Assembly (NCBI RefSeq): GCF_000756305.1
Contig: NZ_JRFE01000016.1
Coordinates: 37,764 to 101,763 of the forward strand
Origin: Myxosarcina sp. GI1
Lineage (GTDB): Bacteria; Cyanobacteriota; Cyanobacteriia; Cyanobacteriales; Xenococcaceae
DNA: 64,000 nt
Direction of reading: 5' to 3'
Notes under the pieces: model-generated
Databases searched by the model: none
What the model saw: only the letters and a program-made list of their open reading frames with translations
Told to the model about the DNA's origin: nothing
Shown here: positions 1-8,831 of the stretch, piece after piece
Numbering within the stretch: position 1 is the first letter of the stretch
How the letters are laid out: every line of letters starts with the position of its first letter
Program-made: the position numbers and the translations under genes

Positions 1-954
1 CCTGCCACTCCTGGCAAACCATCCCCACCACCCGAATCAAAGCCCGAACCAATAGCACCACCACCAGAAGATAAATCGGAACCAGAACCAAAACCCGAAG
101 AACCTAAGCCTTCTCCACAAAAAATTGCCGCACAACGCCAGCAAAATTTACAGCGAGAAGTTAGCAGCCTTAGCAGCAGCCTGCAAAAAAAGAACACAGC
201 AACTACCGATGAAGAAGCGCGTAAAAACTATGTAGCTTGGCTAAATCGAGTAAAGGCAATTGCGCCAGAAAATTTAGATGTAGCAGGAACTTATCCCAGA
301 GATGCCTGTATCAGAAAACTTGAAGGAACTAGCGTTTTTGGTGTAGTTGTCAACGCCAAAGGAGAAATGGTGGCATCAGATTTGCTCAAAGGGGCCAAAT
401 ACCCTGTTTTCGATCTACAGGGAAGTAAAGATCTTGCCAAACTTAAGTTTGAAAACGATACCAAGCAACCTAAGCCTTATCGAGTAACTTTAAACTATAA
501 ATATGACTCGGAAATTTGCCCTTCTCTAACTCTACCTTCTCTTAGAAGAAATAATAAAATTAATACTCCGCAGTCAGAAACTCAACCAACTCCCAACGAA
601 GCTGAGGAACAGTCACCACAACCCGAAGCTAACCCTGCCCCCGAAGCCCAAACCCCCAAAACACCAGCAAAAACCGAAGCACAGTCGCCCCAACCCGAAA
701 CCAAAACTCTTGAAACACCAGCAGAAGTCGAACAACAGCCATCTCAACCCGAAACCAAAACTCCCGAAACACCAGCAGAAGCAGAACCAAAACCACCCCA
801 ACCCGAAGCTGAAACTTCCGAAACTCCTAATAAACCATCATTAAGGGAAAGATTGCGAAATGTACCGCTACTTCCTAAAGATAGATTTTCTTCTCCTGCT
901 GAAAACTCCGAACAACCCGCCTCCGAAACAACTGCTCCAGAAACTTCAAAATAA
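1..954 (+). CDS. TonB-like C-terminal domain protein with Pro/Glu-rich tail (5' end outside window)
   Basis: The frame is open from the first base, so the start lies before the window; 317 codons are visible. The first 40 or so residues are a Pro/Glu/Lys-rich linker. A short helical stretch follows, then at about residues 98-170 a domain of TonB C-terminal type, beginning YPRDACIRKLEGTSVFG and ending in YRVTLNYKYD. In TonB-like proteins this domain follows a periplasm-spanning Pro-rich arm. Here another Pro/Glu-rich tail of about 145 residues, with three 18-residue repeats, follows the domain, which is unusual. A role in envelope energy transduction or protein contact is inference from the domain. 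The N-terminal membrane anchor expected for the family cannot be seen. Confidence 0.6.
   Translation, partial: PATPGKPSPPPESKPEPIAPPPEDKSEPEPKPEEPKPSPQKIAAQRQQNLQREVSSLSSSLQKKNTATTDEEARKNYVAWLNRVKAIAPENLDVAGTYPRDACIRKLEGTSVFGVVVNAKGEMVASDLLKGAKYPVFDLQGSKDLAKLKFENDTKQPKPYRVTLNYKYDSEICPSLTLPSLRRNNKINTPQSETQPTPNEAEEQSPQPEANPAPEAQTPKTPAKTEAQSPQPETKTLETPAEVEQQPSQPETKTPETPAEAEPKPPQPEAETSETPNKPSLRERLRNVPLLPKDRFSSPAENSEQPASETTAPETSK
661..822 (+). repeat. Three tandem 54-bp coding repeats (18 aa each)
   Basis: Units begin at 661, 715 and 769 with ACACCAGCA. They encode TPAKTEAQSPQPETKTLE, TPAEVEQQPSQPETKTPE and TPAEAEPKPPQPEAETSE. A degenerate unit precedes them. The repeats lie in the acidic Pro-rich tail of the TonB-like protein and could change copy number by slippage. 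Confidence 0.85.
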
Positions 955-1083
955 AATAATCTGTTCGTACTTTTTTGACAGTTATTTGAATTTTTTCTGA
1001 AATTTTGGGAATGCTAGATTTATGTAAATTTTATATTTTACAGATTAACGATTTAGATTTATTCCCAAGTCAAAATTAAATTA

Positions 1084-1380
1084 ATGTTGTCATTTTATGT
1101 TAGTTGTTGGTTTCTAGGTATCTTTAATCCAGCGCAAGAATCTCAGGAAACTATTAAAAAACCGAAATACAAAAAAATATTTATTCTAGGACAAGAGCAA
1201 GGTTGGCAAATTTTGCTCGGTTGTCTTTCGGATAGCACTATTACTTGCGATCGCCAAAAAATACTAACTATTTTCAATCCAGTCGGGCAAGTTTTACGAA
1301 CTTTGTATAGAAAGTCGCCAAACAAAACTTACATAGCAATCGAGAACGAATTCAAAATTAAAGCAATAATATCATTTTAA
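1084..1380 (+). pseudogene. Relic of a sensor kinase N-terminus (PAS fragment), 98 codons
   Basis: The frame begins ATGTTGTCATTT, resembling the start ATGTTGACATTC of the ethylene-receptor-like kinase at 5801, and the upstream DNA of both carries AAATTTTGGGAA and AAATTAATGTTG. Residues 18-65 align without gaps to residues 147-194 of that kinase, with 20 of 48 identical by eye, including LSD, CD and LTIFN. This covers the linker helix and the start of the PAS domain. The membrane domain is missing, and the PAS domain stops after about 30 residues. I read it as a decayed, internally deleted copy of the downstream sensor gene. It could still be expressed as a small protein; nothing in the sequence shows this. 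Confidence 0.5.
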
Positions 1381-1412
1381 TTTTTTGCCAAGACACATTA
1401 TCGATTCTTTTT

Positions 1413-1443
1413 AGCCATAAGCCATAAGCCATAAGCCATAAGC
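1413..1443. repeat. Heptanucleotide tandem repeat (AGCCATA)4
   Basis: Four exact copies of AGCCATA followed by a partial AGC, upstream of the first histidine kinase. This is the short tandemly repeated repetitive (STRR) type of cyanobacterial intergenic DNA. Confidence 0.9.
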
Positions 1444-1494
1444 TTTTAAGATCGATTTTCTTTTTCTAAAAATACGCTAGTCTCCAAAGTTAAC

Positions 1495-4400
1495 ATGACA
1501 AACAAATTTGCTTTATGGCAAAAGCTTAAGTCAACTCGGAATTGTGACATTAAACTTCGCTATGTATCGATTGCTCTACCAATTCTAGTTATTGTTGTAG
1601 CTTGTGTTGTTCTTTTAGGTTGGTATTTAGATCTGCCTGCTTTAAAAAGCATTTTTCTAGGGCGATCGACAATGAAATTTAGTACTGCTTTGTGTTTTAT
1701 TTTAAACAGTACTAGCTTACTATTGTGGCATCGGCAACAATTCGCTCGACTAGATCGGACTAGTAGAGTTTCTAATTTATTAATTTCTGGCTTTCTATAT
1801 CTCGTGCCAACTTTGACAATCGTATTCACCACTATGACTTTAGTTGAATATGGTTTTCAAGTAGATTTAGGCACGAATTTGCTTTCTTTTCTCGATACCT
1901 TGAATGCTGTAGGCGATAACTTTGGTGGGCGAATGTCTCCCAATACAGCTCTAAGTTTTTTCTGGTTTAGTTGGGCAACTATACTACTGATTCAAAAATA
2001 TTATCACGCCGTCCAACTCTTGGCAGTGGCAATTATAGGAGTTGCCCTAACCTCATTGATGGGTCATATTTACGATCTTGCCTGGTTTTATGGTATGAAC
2101 ACTGGAACGGAAATAGCGGTTGTTACTGTCTTTAACTTTCTGTTTCTTGCTTTCGCTCTACTAGGAACTCATGCCGATAAAGCCCTGATGAGAATTATCA
2201 CGCGCAACGAAGCAGGCGGCTTAATGGCGCGGTGGCTACTTCCTTTGGTAACTATTATTCCGCCATTATTGGGCTGGTTTTTTTGGTCAAATTTTTTGGA
2301 TATTGATGTAGTTACAGAAACAAGAATTGCACTGACAACTTTGTTAGAAATATCGATTTTAGATGCAGTAGTTTTGTGGACTGCTAAAAAATTAAACGAG
2401 ATCGATCGCCAGCGTCAATCATTTTTTCAAGACTTGGAAGAAAGCGAACAACAGTTGAGTTTGGCTTTTGATTGCGCTGTAATTGGCAAAGCACTGCTAT
2501 CTATAGAAGGAAAATTTTTAAAAGTTAATCCTGCTCTCTGCGAAATTGTTGGTTACTCAAAGAGAGAATTACTTAATTTAAAATTTCAGGATATTACCTA
2601 TGCTGAAGATTTAGCCAATCTCGAATACAGAAATCGAATGTTAGCTGGTGAAATAAACACACATCAAATAGAAAAACGCTACATTCACAAATTAGGACAT
2701 TTGGTTTGGGTTTCTATTAGTGTATCTTTGGTAAGAGATCGGCAGAATCGAGAGCCTTTATATTTTGTCGCTCAAGTACAAGATACTACGGAGCGCAAAC
2801 AAACAGAAGCAGCTATTCGAGAAAGTGAAGCTAAATATCGTCTTATTGCCGAAAATTCCAATGACCTGATTGCTAGTCTTTCTTCAGACAGAGTTTATTA
2901 CTATGTTTCTCCTGCCTGTCATACTCTGCTAGGCTACACCCAACAAGAAATGCTTGCTCGATGTCTTGATGAGTTTCTTCATCCCGAAGATCTAGAAATT
3001 TATCTTCAAGATGGGGAAGCTTGTGCCATACGCGGAGATCGCTGTACTAATATCTATCGAATGAGACATAAGAATGGACATTACCGCTGGTTTGAAAGCA
3101 CTAATCGTTATTTAAAAGAATCTGATTTAAAATCAATTATCTCCATATCGCGAGATATTACCGAACGCAAAAAAGATGAAGATGCTATTGCTCGACTTAA
3201 TGAAGAACTAGAAGCGCGAGTTAAACAACGTACTGCCGAACTAGAAACTGCTAATCAGTCTTTGAAAGCTGAAATTATTGAGCGTCAAAGAGCCGAACGA
3301 GAAAATCAGCTACTACAAAATATCACTCAGATCGTTGCTACTGCCGACGATTTTGAAGATGCTATTTCTTGTATCCTTCGCAAAATGTGTGATTATGAAA
3401 AGTGGGATTTTGGCGAAGCCTGGCTACCTACTGAGCGAGAGAACGTCTTGCAGCTTTGTTCTGCTTGGTATAGCAATTCTCCAGAACTTTTATCATTTAG
3501 AGAAGCCAGCCTTCATTTTACTTTTGCTCCCAACATTGGTCTTCCAGGTAGAGTCTGGGCGACTAAAGAAGCTGAGTGGATTCATAATGTTTCTCTAGAA
3601 AGCGAAAATTCTTTTCTTAGAACCAAAGTTGCTCAGCAGCTAGGGTTGAAAACCGCTCTGGGTCTACCCGTGGTTTCTCATGACAAATTAATTGCAGTTT
3701 TTGTTTTCTATAGTCATCAAGAATGTTCTAAAAATAACCGCACGATAAAACTACTGAAAGCGACTTGCGCTCAGCTAGGTTTAATTATGGAACGCAAAGT
3801 GTTTGAAAATGCTTTGCGCTCTAGCATGGCAACTAATCGCGCTTTACTAGATGCTATTCCCGATTGGATATTTCGCTTCAGCTACGACAATGCAGTTGTT
3901 AATTACAAAGCTTCTAAAAATACCCCTGTTCCTTTAATTACCGACAATTTTGTTGGTAAAAATATCTATCGAATTTTGCCTCAAAAATATGCAGATTTAA
4001 TGGCACAAAATATATCTGAAGCTTTAGTTAGTAATGAAGTACGGGTTTGTGAATATCAACTATCCAAAGAATCACAAACTATAGATTATGAAGCGCGCAT
4101 CGCGGTAAGCAGTAAAGATGAAGTGATGGCGATCGTGCGAGATATTACTGCGCGTAAAAATTACGAACGAGATATTCACAATGCACTAAAACAAGAAAAA
4201 AAACTCAACGAACTAAAATCTCGCTTTGTCTCTATGACCTCTCATGAATTTCGGACACCACTAACTTCAATGTTATTTTCCTGCGAGCTACTCGAACTTC
4301 ACGGTCATAAGTGGAGTGAAGACAGGAAACTCAATCATCTCAACCGTATTAAAACTTCGATCAAACGTATGACAGAGTTGTTAAATGATGTCCTGCTTTT

Positions 4401-4932
4401 GGAAAAAGCTGATGCGGGTAAATTGGACTTAAAACCCACTCAGTTCGATTTGTATAAATTCTGTAAAGAGTTTGTCGAAGAAATAGAATCAATCTACAAA
4501 ACACATCGAATAATTTTTAACGTGGAGAATTCTACTACTGATAACCAAAACTTTACTGTAAGTATGGACGAAAAACTGCTACAACATATACTTAACAATC
4601 TTCTTTCTAATGCCATTAAGTACTCACCCGATCGCGATGAAGTTTACTTTGACTTGAAATATGAAACAGAACAAGTAGTGTTTCAAGTTCGAGATTTAGG
4701 CATTGGCATTCCGCAAGAAGATCGAAAACATTTATTCGATTCTTTTCATCGAGCGAGTAACGTTAGTTCGATCCCTGGCACTGGATTAGGACTGCCTATA
4801 GTCAAAAGAGCGGTAGATTTGTACGGTGGAACTATCACTATGCAAAGTCAAGTTAGAAAGGGTACAACTTTTACCGTTACCCTCCCATACTTGATTGAAA
4901 ACCCAGTTGATGAAGTTTCTGCAACTACATAA
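1495..4932 (+). CDS. Multi-pass membrane sensor histidine kinase (PAS-PAS-GAF-PAS-HisKA-HATPase)
   Basis: 1145 residues. Residues 22-300 hold about eight hydrophobic segments, a membrane sensor region I cannot name. Then come PAS (about 315-440), PAS (442-565), a coiled coil (565-605, with EARVKQRTAELE), GAF (605-755), PAS (776-887), HisKA with phospho-acceptor His917 in SHEFRTPL, and the HATPase with LNNLLSNAIKYSP, DLGIGIP and GTGLGLPIVKRA. The GAF domain lacks an obvious bilin-binding Cys. It should autophosphorylate on His917 and pass phosphate to the regulator 46 bp downstream, a partnership inferred from adjacency. From the second PAS to the end it is closely similar to the kinase at 5801, so the two are tandem paralogues with different sensors. 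Confidence 0.9.
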   Translation: MTNKFALWQKLKSTRNCDIKLRYVSIALPILVIVVACVVLLGWYLDLPALKSIFLGRSTMKFSTALCFILNSTSLLLWHRQQFARLDRTSRVSNLLISGFLYLVPTLTIVFTTMTLVEYGFQVDLGTNLLSFLDTLNAVGDNFGGRMSPNTALSFFWFSWATILLIQKYYHAVQLLAVAIIGVALTSLMGHIYDLAWFYGMNTGTEIAVVTVFNFLFLAFALLGTHADKALMRIITRNEAGGLMARWLLPLVTIIPPLLGWFFWSNFLDIDVVTETRIALTTLLEISILDAVVLWTAKKLNEIDRQRQSFFQDLEESEQQLSLAFDCAVIGKALLSIEGKFLKVNPALCEIVGYSKRELLNLKFQDITYAEDLANLEYRNRMLAGEINTHQIEKRYIHKLGHLVWVSISVSLVRDRQNREPLYFVAQVQDTTERKQTEAAIRESEAKYRLIAENSNDLIASLSSDRVYYYVSPACHTLLGYTQQEMLARCLDEFLHPEDLEIYLQDGEACAIRGDRCTNIYRMRHKNGHYRWFESTNRYLKESDLKSIISISRDITERKKDEDAIARLNEELEARVKQRTAELETANQSLKAEIIERQRAERENQLLQNITQIVATADDFEDAISCILRKMCDYEKWDFGEAWLPTERENVLQLCSAWYSNSPELLSFREASLHFTFAPNIGLPGRVWATKEAEWIHNVSLESENSFLRTKVAQQLGLKTALGLPVVSHDKLIAVFVFYSHQECSKNNRTIKLLKATCAQLGLIMERKVFENALRSSMATNRALLDAIPDWIFRFSYDNAVVNYKASKNTPVPLITDNFVGKNIYRILPQKYADLMAQNISEALVSNEVRVCEYQLSKESQTIDYEARIAVSSKDEVMAIVRDITARKNYERDIHNALKQEKKLNELKSRFVSMTSHEFRTPLTSMLFSCELLELHGHKWSEDRKLNHLNRIKTSIKRMTELLNDVLLLEKADAGKLDLKPTQFDLYKFCKEFVEEIESIYKTHRIIFNVENSTTDNQNFTVSMDEKLLQHILNNLLSNAIKYSPDRDEVYFDLKYETEQVVFQVRDLGIGIPQEDRKHLFDSFHRASNVSSIPGTGLGLPIVKRAVDLYGGTITMQSQVRKGTTFTVTLPYLIENPVDEVSATT

Positions 4933-4978
4933 GCTGTTGTTTTCAAATACATACAAAAAAAATAAGGAGATTTAAATT

Positions 4979-5650
4979 ATGACCAAACTTTTGGTAATTG
5001 AAGACGAACAATTTGTTAGAGAAGGTATTACAGAACTTTTAGAAGCGGAAGATTACGAAGTCTTTAGTACGGAAAACGGTATTTTAGGCGTTCTTTGGGC
5101 GCAGGAAAATTTACCAGACTTAGTAATTTGCGATGTCATGATGCCTGAAATTGACGGACATGAAGTTTTGTCCGAAATGCGTAACATACCAAGTTTGGCT
5201 TTGACACCATTTATTTTTCTTACTGCCAAGGCTGATAAAACTAGCATGAGACATGGTATGGAATTAGGTGCAGATGATTATCTGACCAAGCCAATTTCTA
5301 GAGACGATTTGATTAACGCTATAGAAACCAGATTGGCAAAACATAAAAAAATACAAGAACAATATGATAAACAGCTTAAGCGTGCCGATGAGTTAGAGCA
5401 AAGAGTCGGCGAAATTGAAAAACTATACATTCAAGAAAAGCTATCGCAAAAATATTACGAAGCAGTGCTCAAGCTAGCTATAGCAATTAACTTGATAGAG
5501 AAAATTCAACCAGGAGAATTGCGCGATCGCAACATAGACATTATTCGTAAAACTTGTGCAAATGAGATTGAGAAGATCGACGACCAACCCAGTTTGCGAA
5601 AAAGTATTATATCTAAAAATCCTGAAATAGCTTTGCAATTGCTAAATTGA
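4979..5650 (+). CDS. Response regulator, REC domain plus helical C-terminal tail
   Basis: 223 residues, preceded by AAGGAGA about 8 bases before ATG. The REC domain covers about 1-125, with acidic Glu8/Asp9, phosphorylation site Asp52 in VICDVMMP, Thr82 and Lys104 in DYLTKP. The remaining 100 residues are a heptad-like helix (about 120-150) followed by a segment with YYEAVLKLAIAINLIEKIQP, and there is no DNA-binding or enzymatic output domain I recognise. It follows the kinase at 1495 and is probably its partner. The regulator at 8832 has the same length and is paralogous throughout, tail included, so the tail is under shared constraint. Its function is unknown. Confidence 0.88.
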   Translation: MTKLLVIEDEQFVREGITELLEAEDYEVFSTENGILGVLWAQENLPDLVICDVMMPEIDGHEVLSEMRNIPSLALTPFIFLTAKADKTSMRHGMELGADDYLTKPISRDDLINAIETRLAKHKKIQEQYDKQLKRADELEQRVGEIEKLYIQEKLSQKYYEAVLKLAIAINLIEKIQPGELRDRNIDIIRKTCANEIEKIDDQPSLRKSIISKNPEIALQLLN

Positions 5651-5800
5651 AAACTGTCAAAACGCCAAATTGTTTGAAACGCCTCCCGCTAATAGTAGAA
5701 GTTAATCTTGATTATTGCATTAACACTTTTTTAGAGCGCAATCAAACTTTTGGTGAAATTTTGGGAACTCTAAATCTAACCCCAAATTGAAATCAAATTA

Positions 5801-8800
5801 ATGTTGACATTCAGCGATAACTGGTTGCTAACTGATTCACTAACAGATTATGTTCTGGGAATTTCCTCTAGCGTGTCTTCTTTCATGCCACATGGTATGT
5901 GTTACCTGTGGAAACCCAGTTTAATTGGACTTTATGTAGTTAGCGATCTGTTAATTGCTATATCTTATTATTCAATTCCCTTTACTTTGATTTATATCGT
6001 TCGCAAACGAAAGGATATTCCTTTCAATGGAATTTTCTTTTTATTTGCCGCTTTTATCATTTTTTGTGGCACTGGTCATGCTTTAGATATTTGGACTCTT
6101 TGGCATCCTAACTATTGGATTTCTGGATGTGTTAGAGCCGCTACAGCTATTGTTTCGGTAATTACAGCGATCGCGCTAATTAGACTAATTCCGCAAATTT
6201 TAACCTTGCCTTCTAATGCACAGATGCGGGTCATTAACCAGAAGCTAGAGCAAACTATTGAGGAATTGAAACAGAAAGATTTAGTTATTTGGGTTAAAGA
6301 AAAATTCTTACAAACTATGCTGGATAATCTTTCTGATGGTATTGCTGCTTGCGACAGTCAAGGTAAGCTAACTATTTTCAATCGAGCCAGTAAAGTTTTT
6401 TTTGGAGAATTAGAAGAAATTCACTCTGATGAATGGTCGAACTACTACGGTTTATATGAGTCAGACGGTAAAACTCTACTCAAACAAGAAAAACTTCCTT
6501 TATTACGTGCCCTCAATGGTGAATCAGTTAGAAACTTCAAATTAGTTACCAAGCAACAATCGAAAAAAAAACGTACTCTACTGGCTAATGGCGATTCTAT
6601 TGTCGATGCCGATGGTGAGAAAATTGGCGCAGTAGTCGCAATGCGAGACATCAGCGAGTTAGAAAAAGTAGCGGAAGCTTTGCGAGAAAATGAAGCTAAG
6701 TATCGCCTGATTGCCGATAACTCTGAGGATTTAATTGCTACTCTCAACGCCGATCGCATTTATCTTTATGTTTCCCCCTCCTGTTACGCACTTTTGGGTT
6801 ACAAACCAAAAGAAATGTTGGGTAAATGCCTCGATGATTTTCTGCATCCCGAAGATCGAGAATTGTTCGCCCGCAGAGAAGAAGTTTGCATAGCCCAGAG
6901 CGATCGCTGCACTAATATCCATCGAATGAGACATAAACATGGACACTATATCTGGTTTGAAAGCATCAATCGTTATTTAAAAAAATCTAATTCAGAATCA
7001 ATTATTTCTGTATCGCGAGACATTACCAAACGCAAACAGACTGAAGATGCTGTTGCTCAACTTAACGAGGAACTTGAAGCCAGAGTCAAACAGCGCACCG
7101 CCGAACTGGAAACTTCTAACCAGTCTTTAAAAGCAGAAATTATCGAACGCCAGCGAATTGAAGAAGAGATTCGGTTACTGCAAAATATTACTCAGTCTAT
7201 TGCAGGGGCTGAGGATTTTGAAGAAGCTATTACACTCACCCTACGACAGGTATGTGAGACTGGCGGTTGGCATTATGCTGAAGCTTGGATTCCCTCGTCG
7301 AATGAAAAAGTTCTAGAACTCAGTTCTGCTTGGTATAGCAGTTCTGTAGAACTTTTGCCCTTTAGAGAAGGTAGCATTCACTTTTCTTTTCCTCCAGGTG
7401 TTGAAGTGTCTGGAAGAGTTTGGGCAAATCAAAAATTTGAGTGGATTCAAAATCTTCCTTCTCAGGACGAAGAATATTTTCCTAGAGTCAAATTAGCAGA
7501 GCAAGTAGGGTTTAAAACTGCTTTAGGAGTACCGATAACTGCCGACCATAAAGTAATTGCAGTTTTTGTATTCTTCGATTTGTATCATCGTTCGGAAAAC
7601 AAAAGAATGGTAGAACTGGTCAAGTCAGTTGCCGCACAGTTGGGTTTGATTATGAAGCGTAAACAAGTTGAAGATGCCTTACGCTCTAGCATGGCAACCA
7701 ATCGCGCTTTACTCGATGCCATTCCCGACTGGATGTTTCGCTTTGGCTACGACGGCACTTTAGTTAATTTTAAAGCTCCCAAAAATACTCACGCTCCTTT
7801 AATTTCCAGCAATTTTATTGGCAAGAAACTCGACGAAGTTTTGCCCCAAGACGTTGCCAAAGTAATGATTAATGGAATCACTGAAGCTTTGACCACCAAA
7901 AAAGTTCAAATTTGCGAATATCAGTTAAATCGAAAAACCAAAACCAAGGATTATGAAGCGCGGATTGCCGTTAGCGATCGCAATGAAGTGATGGCAATCG
8001 TACGAGATATTACCGAACGCAAGCAAATAGAATATAATATTCGCTCCGCTTTAGAAAAAGAAAAACATCTTAACGAACTCAAAACTCGTTTTGTTACCAT
8101 GACCTCTCATGAGTTTCGCACACCACTAGCTTCAATTTTATCTTCCTCCGAATTGCTAGAACATTATGCTCACAAGTGGTCTGAAGAGCGAAAATTAAAC
8201 CATTTGCATCGAATTCAAACCTCGGTCAAACACATGACTGGTTTGTTAAATGATGTCTTGCTGCTTGGTAAAGCTGATGCAGGTAAGTTAGCTCTCAGTC
8301 CTACTGAATTCGATCTGTATCGGTTTTGCCGAGAATATGTTGAAGAAATGCAGCTAATTACTAAAACTCATCAAATTATTTTTAATCGACATGGCTGTTT
8401 TGAAGAGAGCCACGATCGCAGTACAAATCCTGATGACATAACTGGAAATCGAGGTTATACCGTTTGTATGGATGAAAAACTGCTGCGTCATATTCTAAAC
8501 AATTTACTTTCTAATGCTATTAAGTACTCGCCTAATAGCGACAAAGTTTATTTTGATGTGACATGCGAACCCAAACAAGTCGTATTTCAAGTTCGAGACT
8601 TAGGAATAGGTATACCTGTTGAAGACCAAAAACATCTATTCGATTCTTTTCATCGAGCTAGCAATGTTAACTCAATCCCTGGTACGGGTTTGGGATTACC
8701 CATTGTCAAAAGAGCGGTAGATTTGCATGGTGGAACGATTGCTATGAAAAGTAAGATGGGTGACGGTACTACCTTTACAGTTACTCTCCCTAATTTAACT

Positions 8801-8809
8801 ATTAAATAA
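5801..8809 (+). CDS. Ethylene-receptor-like (ETR1-type) sensor histidine kinase
   Basis: 1002 residues. Residues about 40-135 form three membrane helices matching the ethylene-binding domain of plant ETR1 and cyanobacterial SynEtr1: SDLLIAISYYSIP (Asp49, Tyr56, Ile59, Pro60) and FIIFCGTGH (Ile86, Cys89, His93). Cys and His are the copper ligands in ETR1 (Cys65, His69), and the other ETR1 residues known to matter (Asp25, Tyr32, Ile35, Pro36, Ile62) are also matched. Then PAS (170-290), PAS (297-420), coiled coil, GAF (456-613), PAS (630-743), HisKA with His770 in SHEFRTPL, and HATPase (887-1000) with DLGIGIP and GTGLGLP. The GAF lacks an obvious chromophore Cys. Ethylene binding is inferred from conserved ligands. 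The partner regulator starts 22 bp downstream. Confidence 0.9.
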   Translation: MLTFSDNWLLTDSLTDYVLGISSSVSSFMPHGMCYLWKPSLIGLYVVSDLLIAISYYSIPFTLIYIVRKRKDIPFNGIFFLFAAFIIFCGTGHALDIWTLWHPNYWISGCVRAATAIVSVITAIALIRLIPQILTLPSNAQMRVINQKLEQTIEELKQKDLVIWVKEKFLQTMLDNLSDGIAACDSQGKLTIFNRASKVFFGELEEIHSDEWSNYYGLYESDGKTLLKQEKLPLLRALNGESVRNFKLVTKQQSKKKRTLLANGDSIVDADGEKIGAVVAMRDISELEKVAEALRENEAKYRLIADNSEDLIATLNADRIYLYVSPSCYALLGYKPKEMLGKCLDDFLHPEDRELFARREEVCIAQSDRCTNIHRMRHKHGHYIWFESINRYLKKSNSESIISVSRDITKRKQTEDAVAQLNEELEARVKQRTAELETSNQSLKAEIIERQRIEEEIRLLQNITQSIAGAEDFEEAITLTLRQVCETGGWHYAEAWIPSSNEKVLELSSAWYSSSVELLPFREGSIHFSFPPGVEVSGRVWANQKFEWIQNLPSQDEEYFPRVKLAEQVGFKTALGVPITADHKVIAVFVFFDLYHRSENKRMVELVKSVAAQLGLIMKRKQVEDALRSSMATNRALLDAIPDWMFRFGYDGTLVNFKAPKNTHAPLISSNFIGKKLDEVLPQDVAKVMINGITEALTTKKVQICEYQLNRKTKTKDYEARIAVSDRNEVMAIVRDITERKQIEYNIRSALEKEKHLNELKTRFVTMTSHEFRTPLASILSSSELLEHYAHKWSEERKLNHLHRIQTSVKHMTGLLNDVLLLGKADAGKLALSPTEFDLYRFCREYVEEMQLITKTHQIIFNRHGCFEESHDRSTNPDDITGNRGYTVCMDEKLLRHILNNLLSNAIKYSPNSDKVYFDVTCEPKQVVFQVRDLGIGIPVEDQKHLFDSFHRASNVNSIPGTGLGLPIVKRAVDLHGGTIAMKSKMGDGTTFTVTLPNLTIK

Positions 8810-8831
8810 ACAATGCACGGAGATTAAAATC

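Noticed and set aside
613-801. Minus-strand frame rich in Phe, Trp and Cys opposite the Pro/Glu repeats
   Set aside because: It is the mirror of the repetitive CCA/GAA codons on the plus strand and has no independent support.
1413-1443. Short direct repeats as a possible CRISPR array
   Set aside because: Units are seven bases with no spacers, and no cas gene is present here or near the other seven-base repeat tracts.
3300-3760. Bilin-binding GAF domain (cyanobacteriochrome) in the sensor kinases
   Set aside because: No conserved Cys-His chromophore motif is visible in the GAF domain of either kinase.
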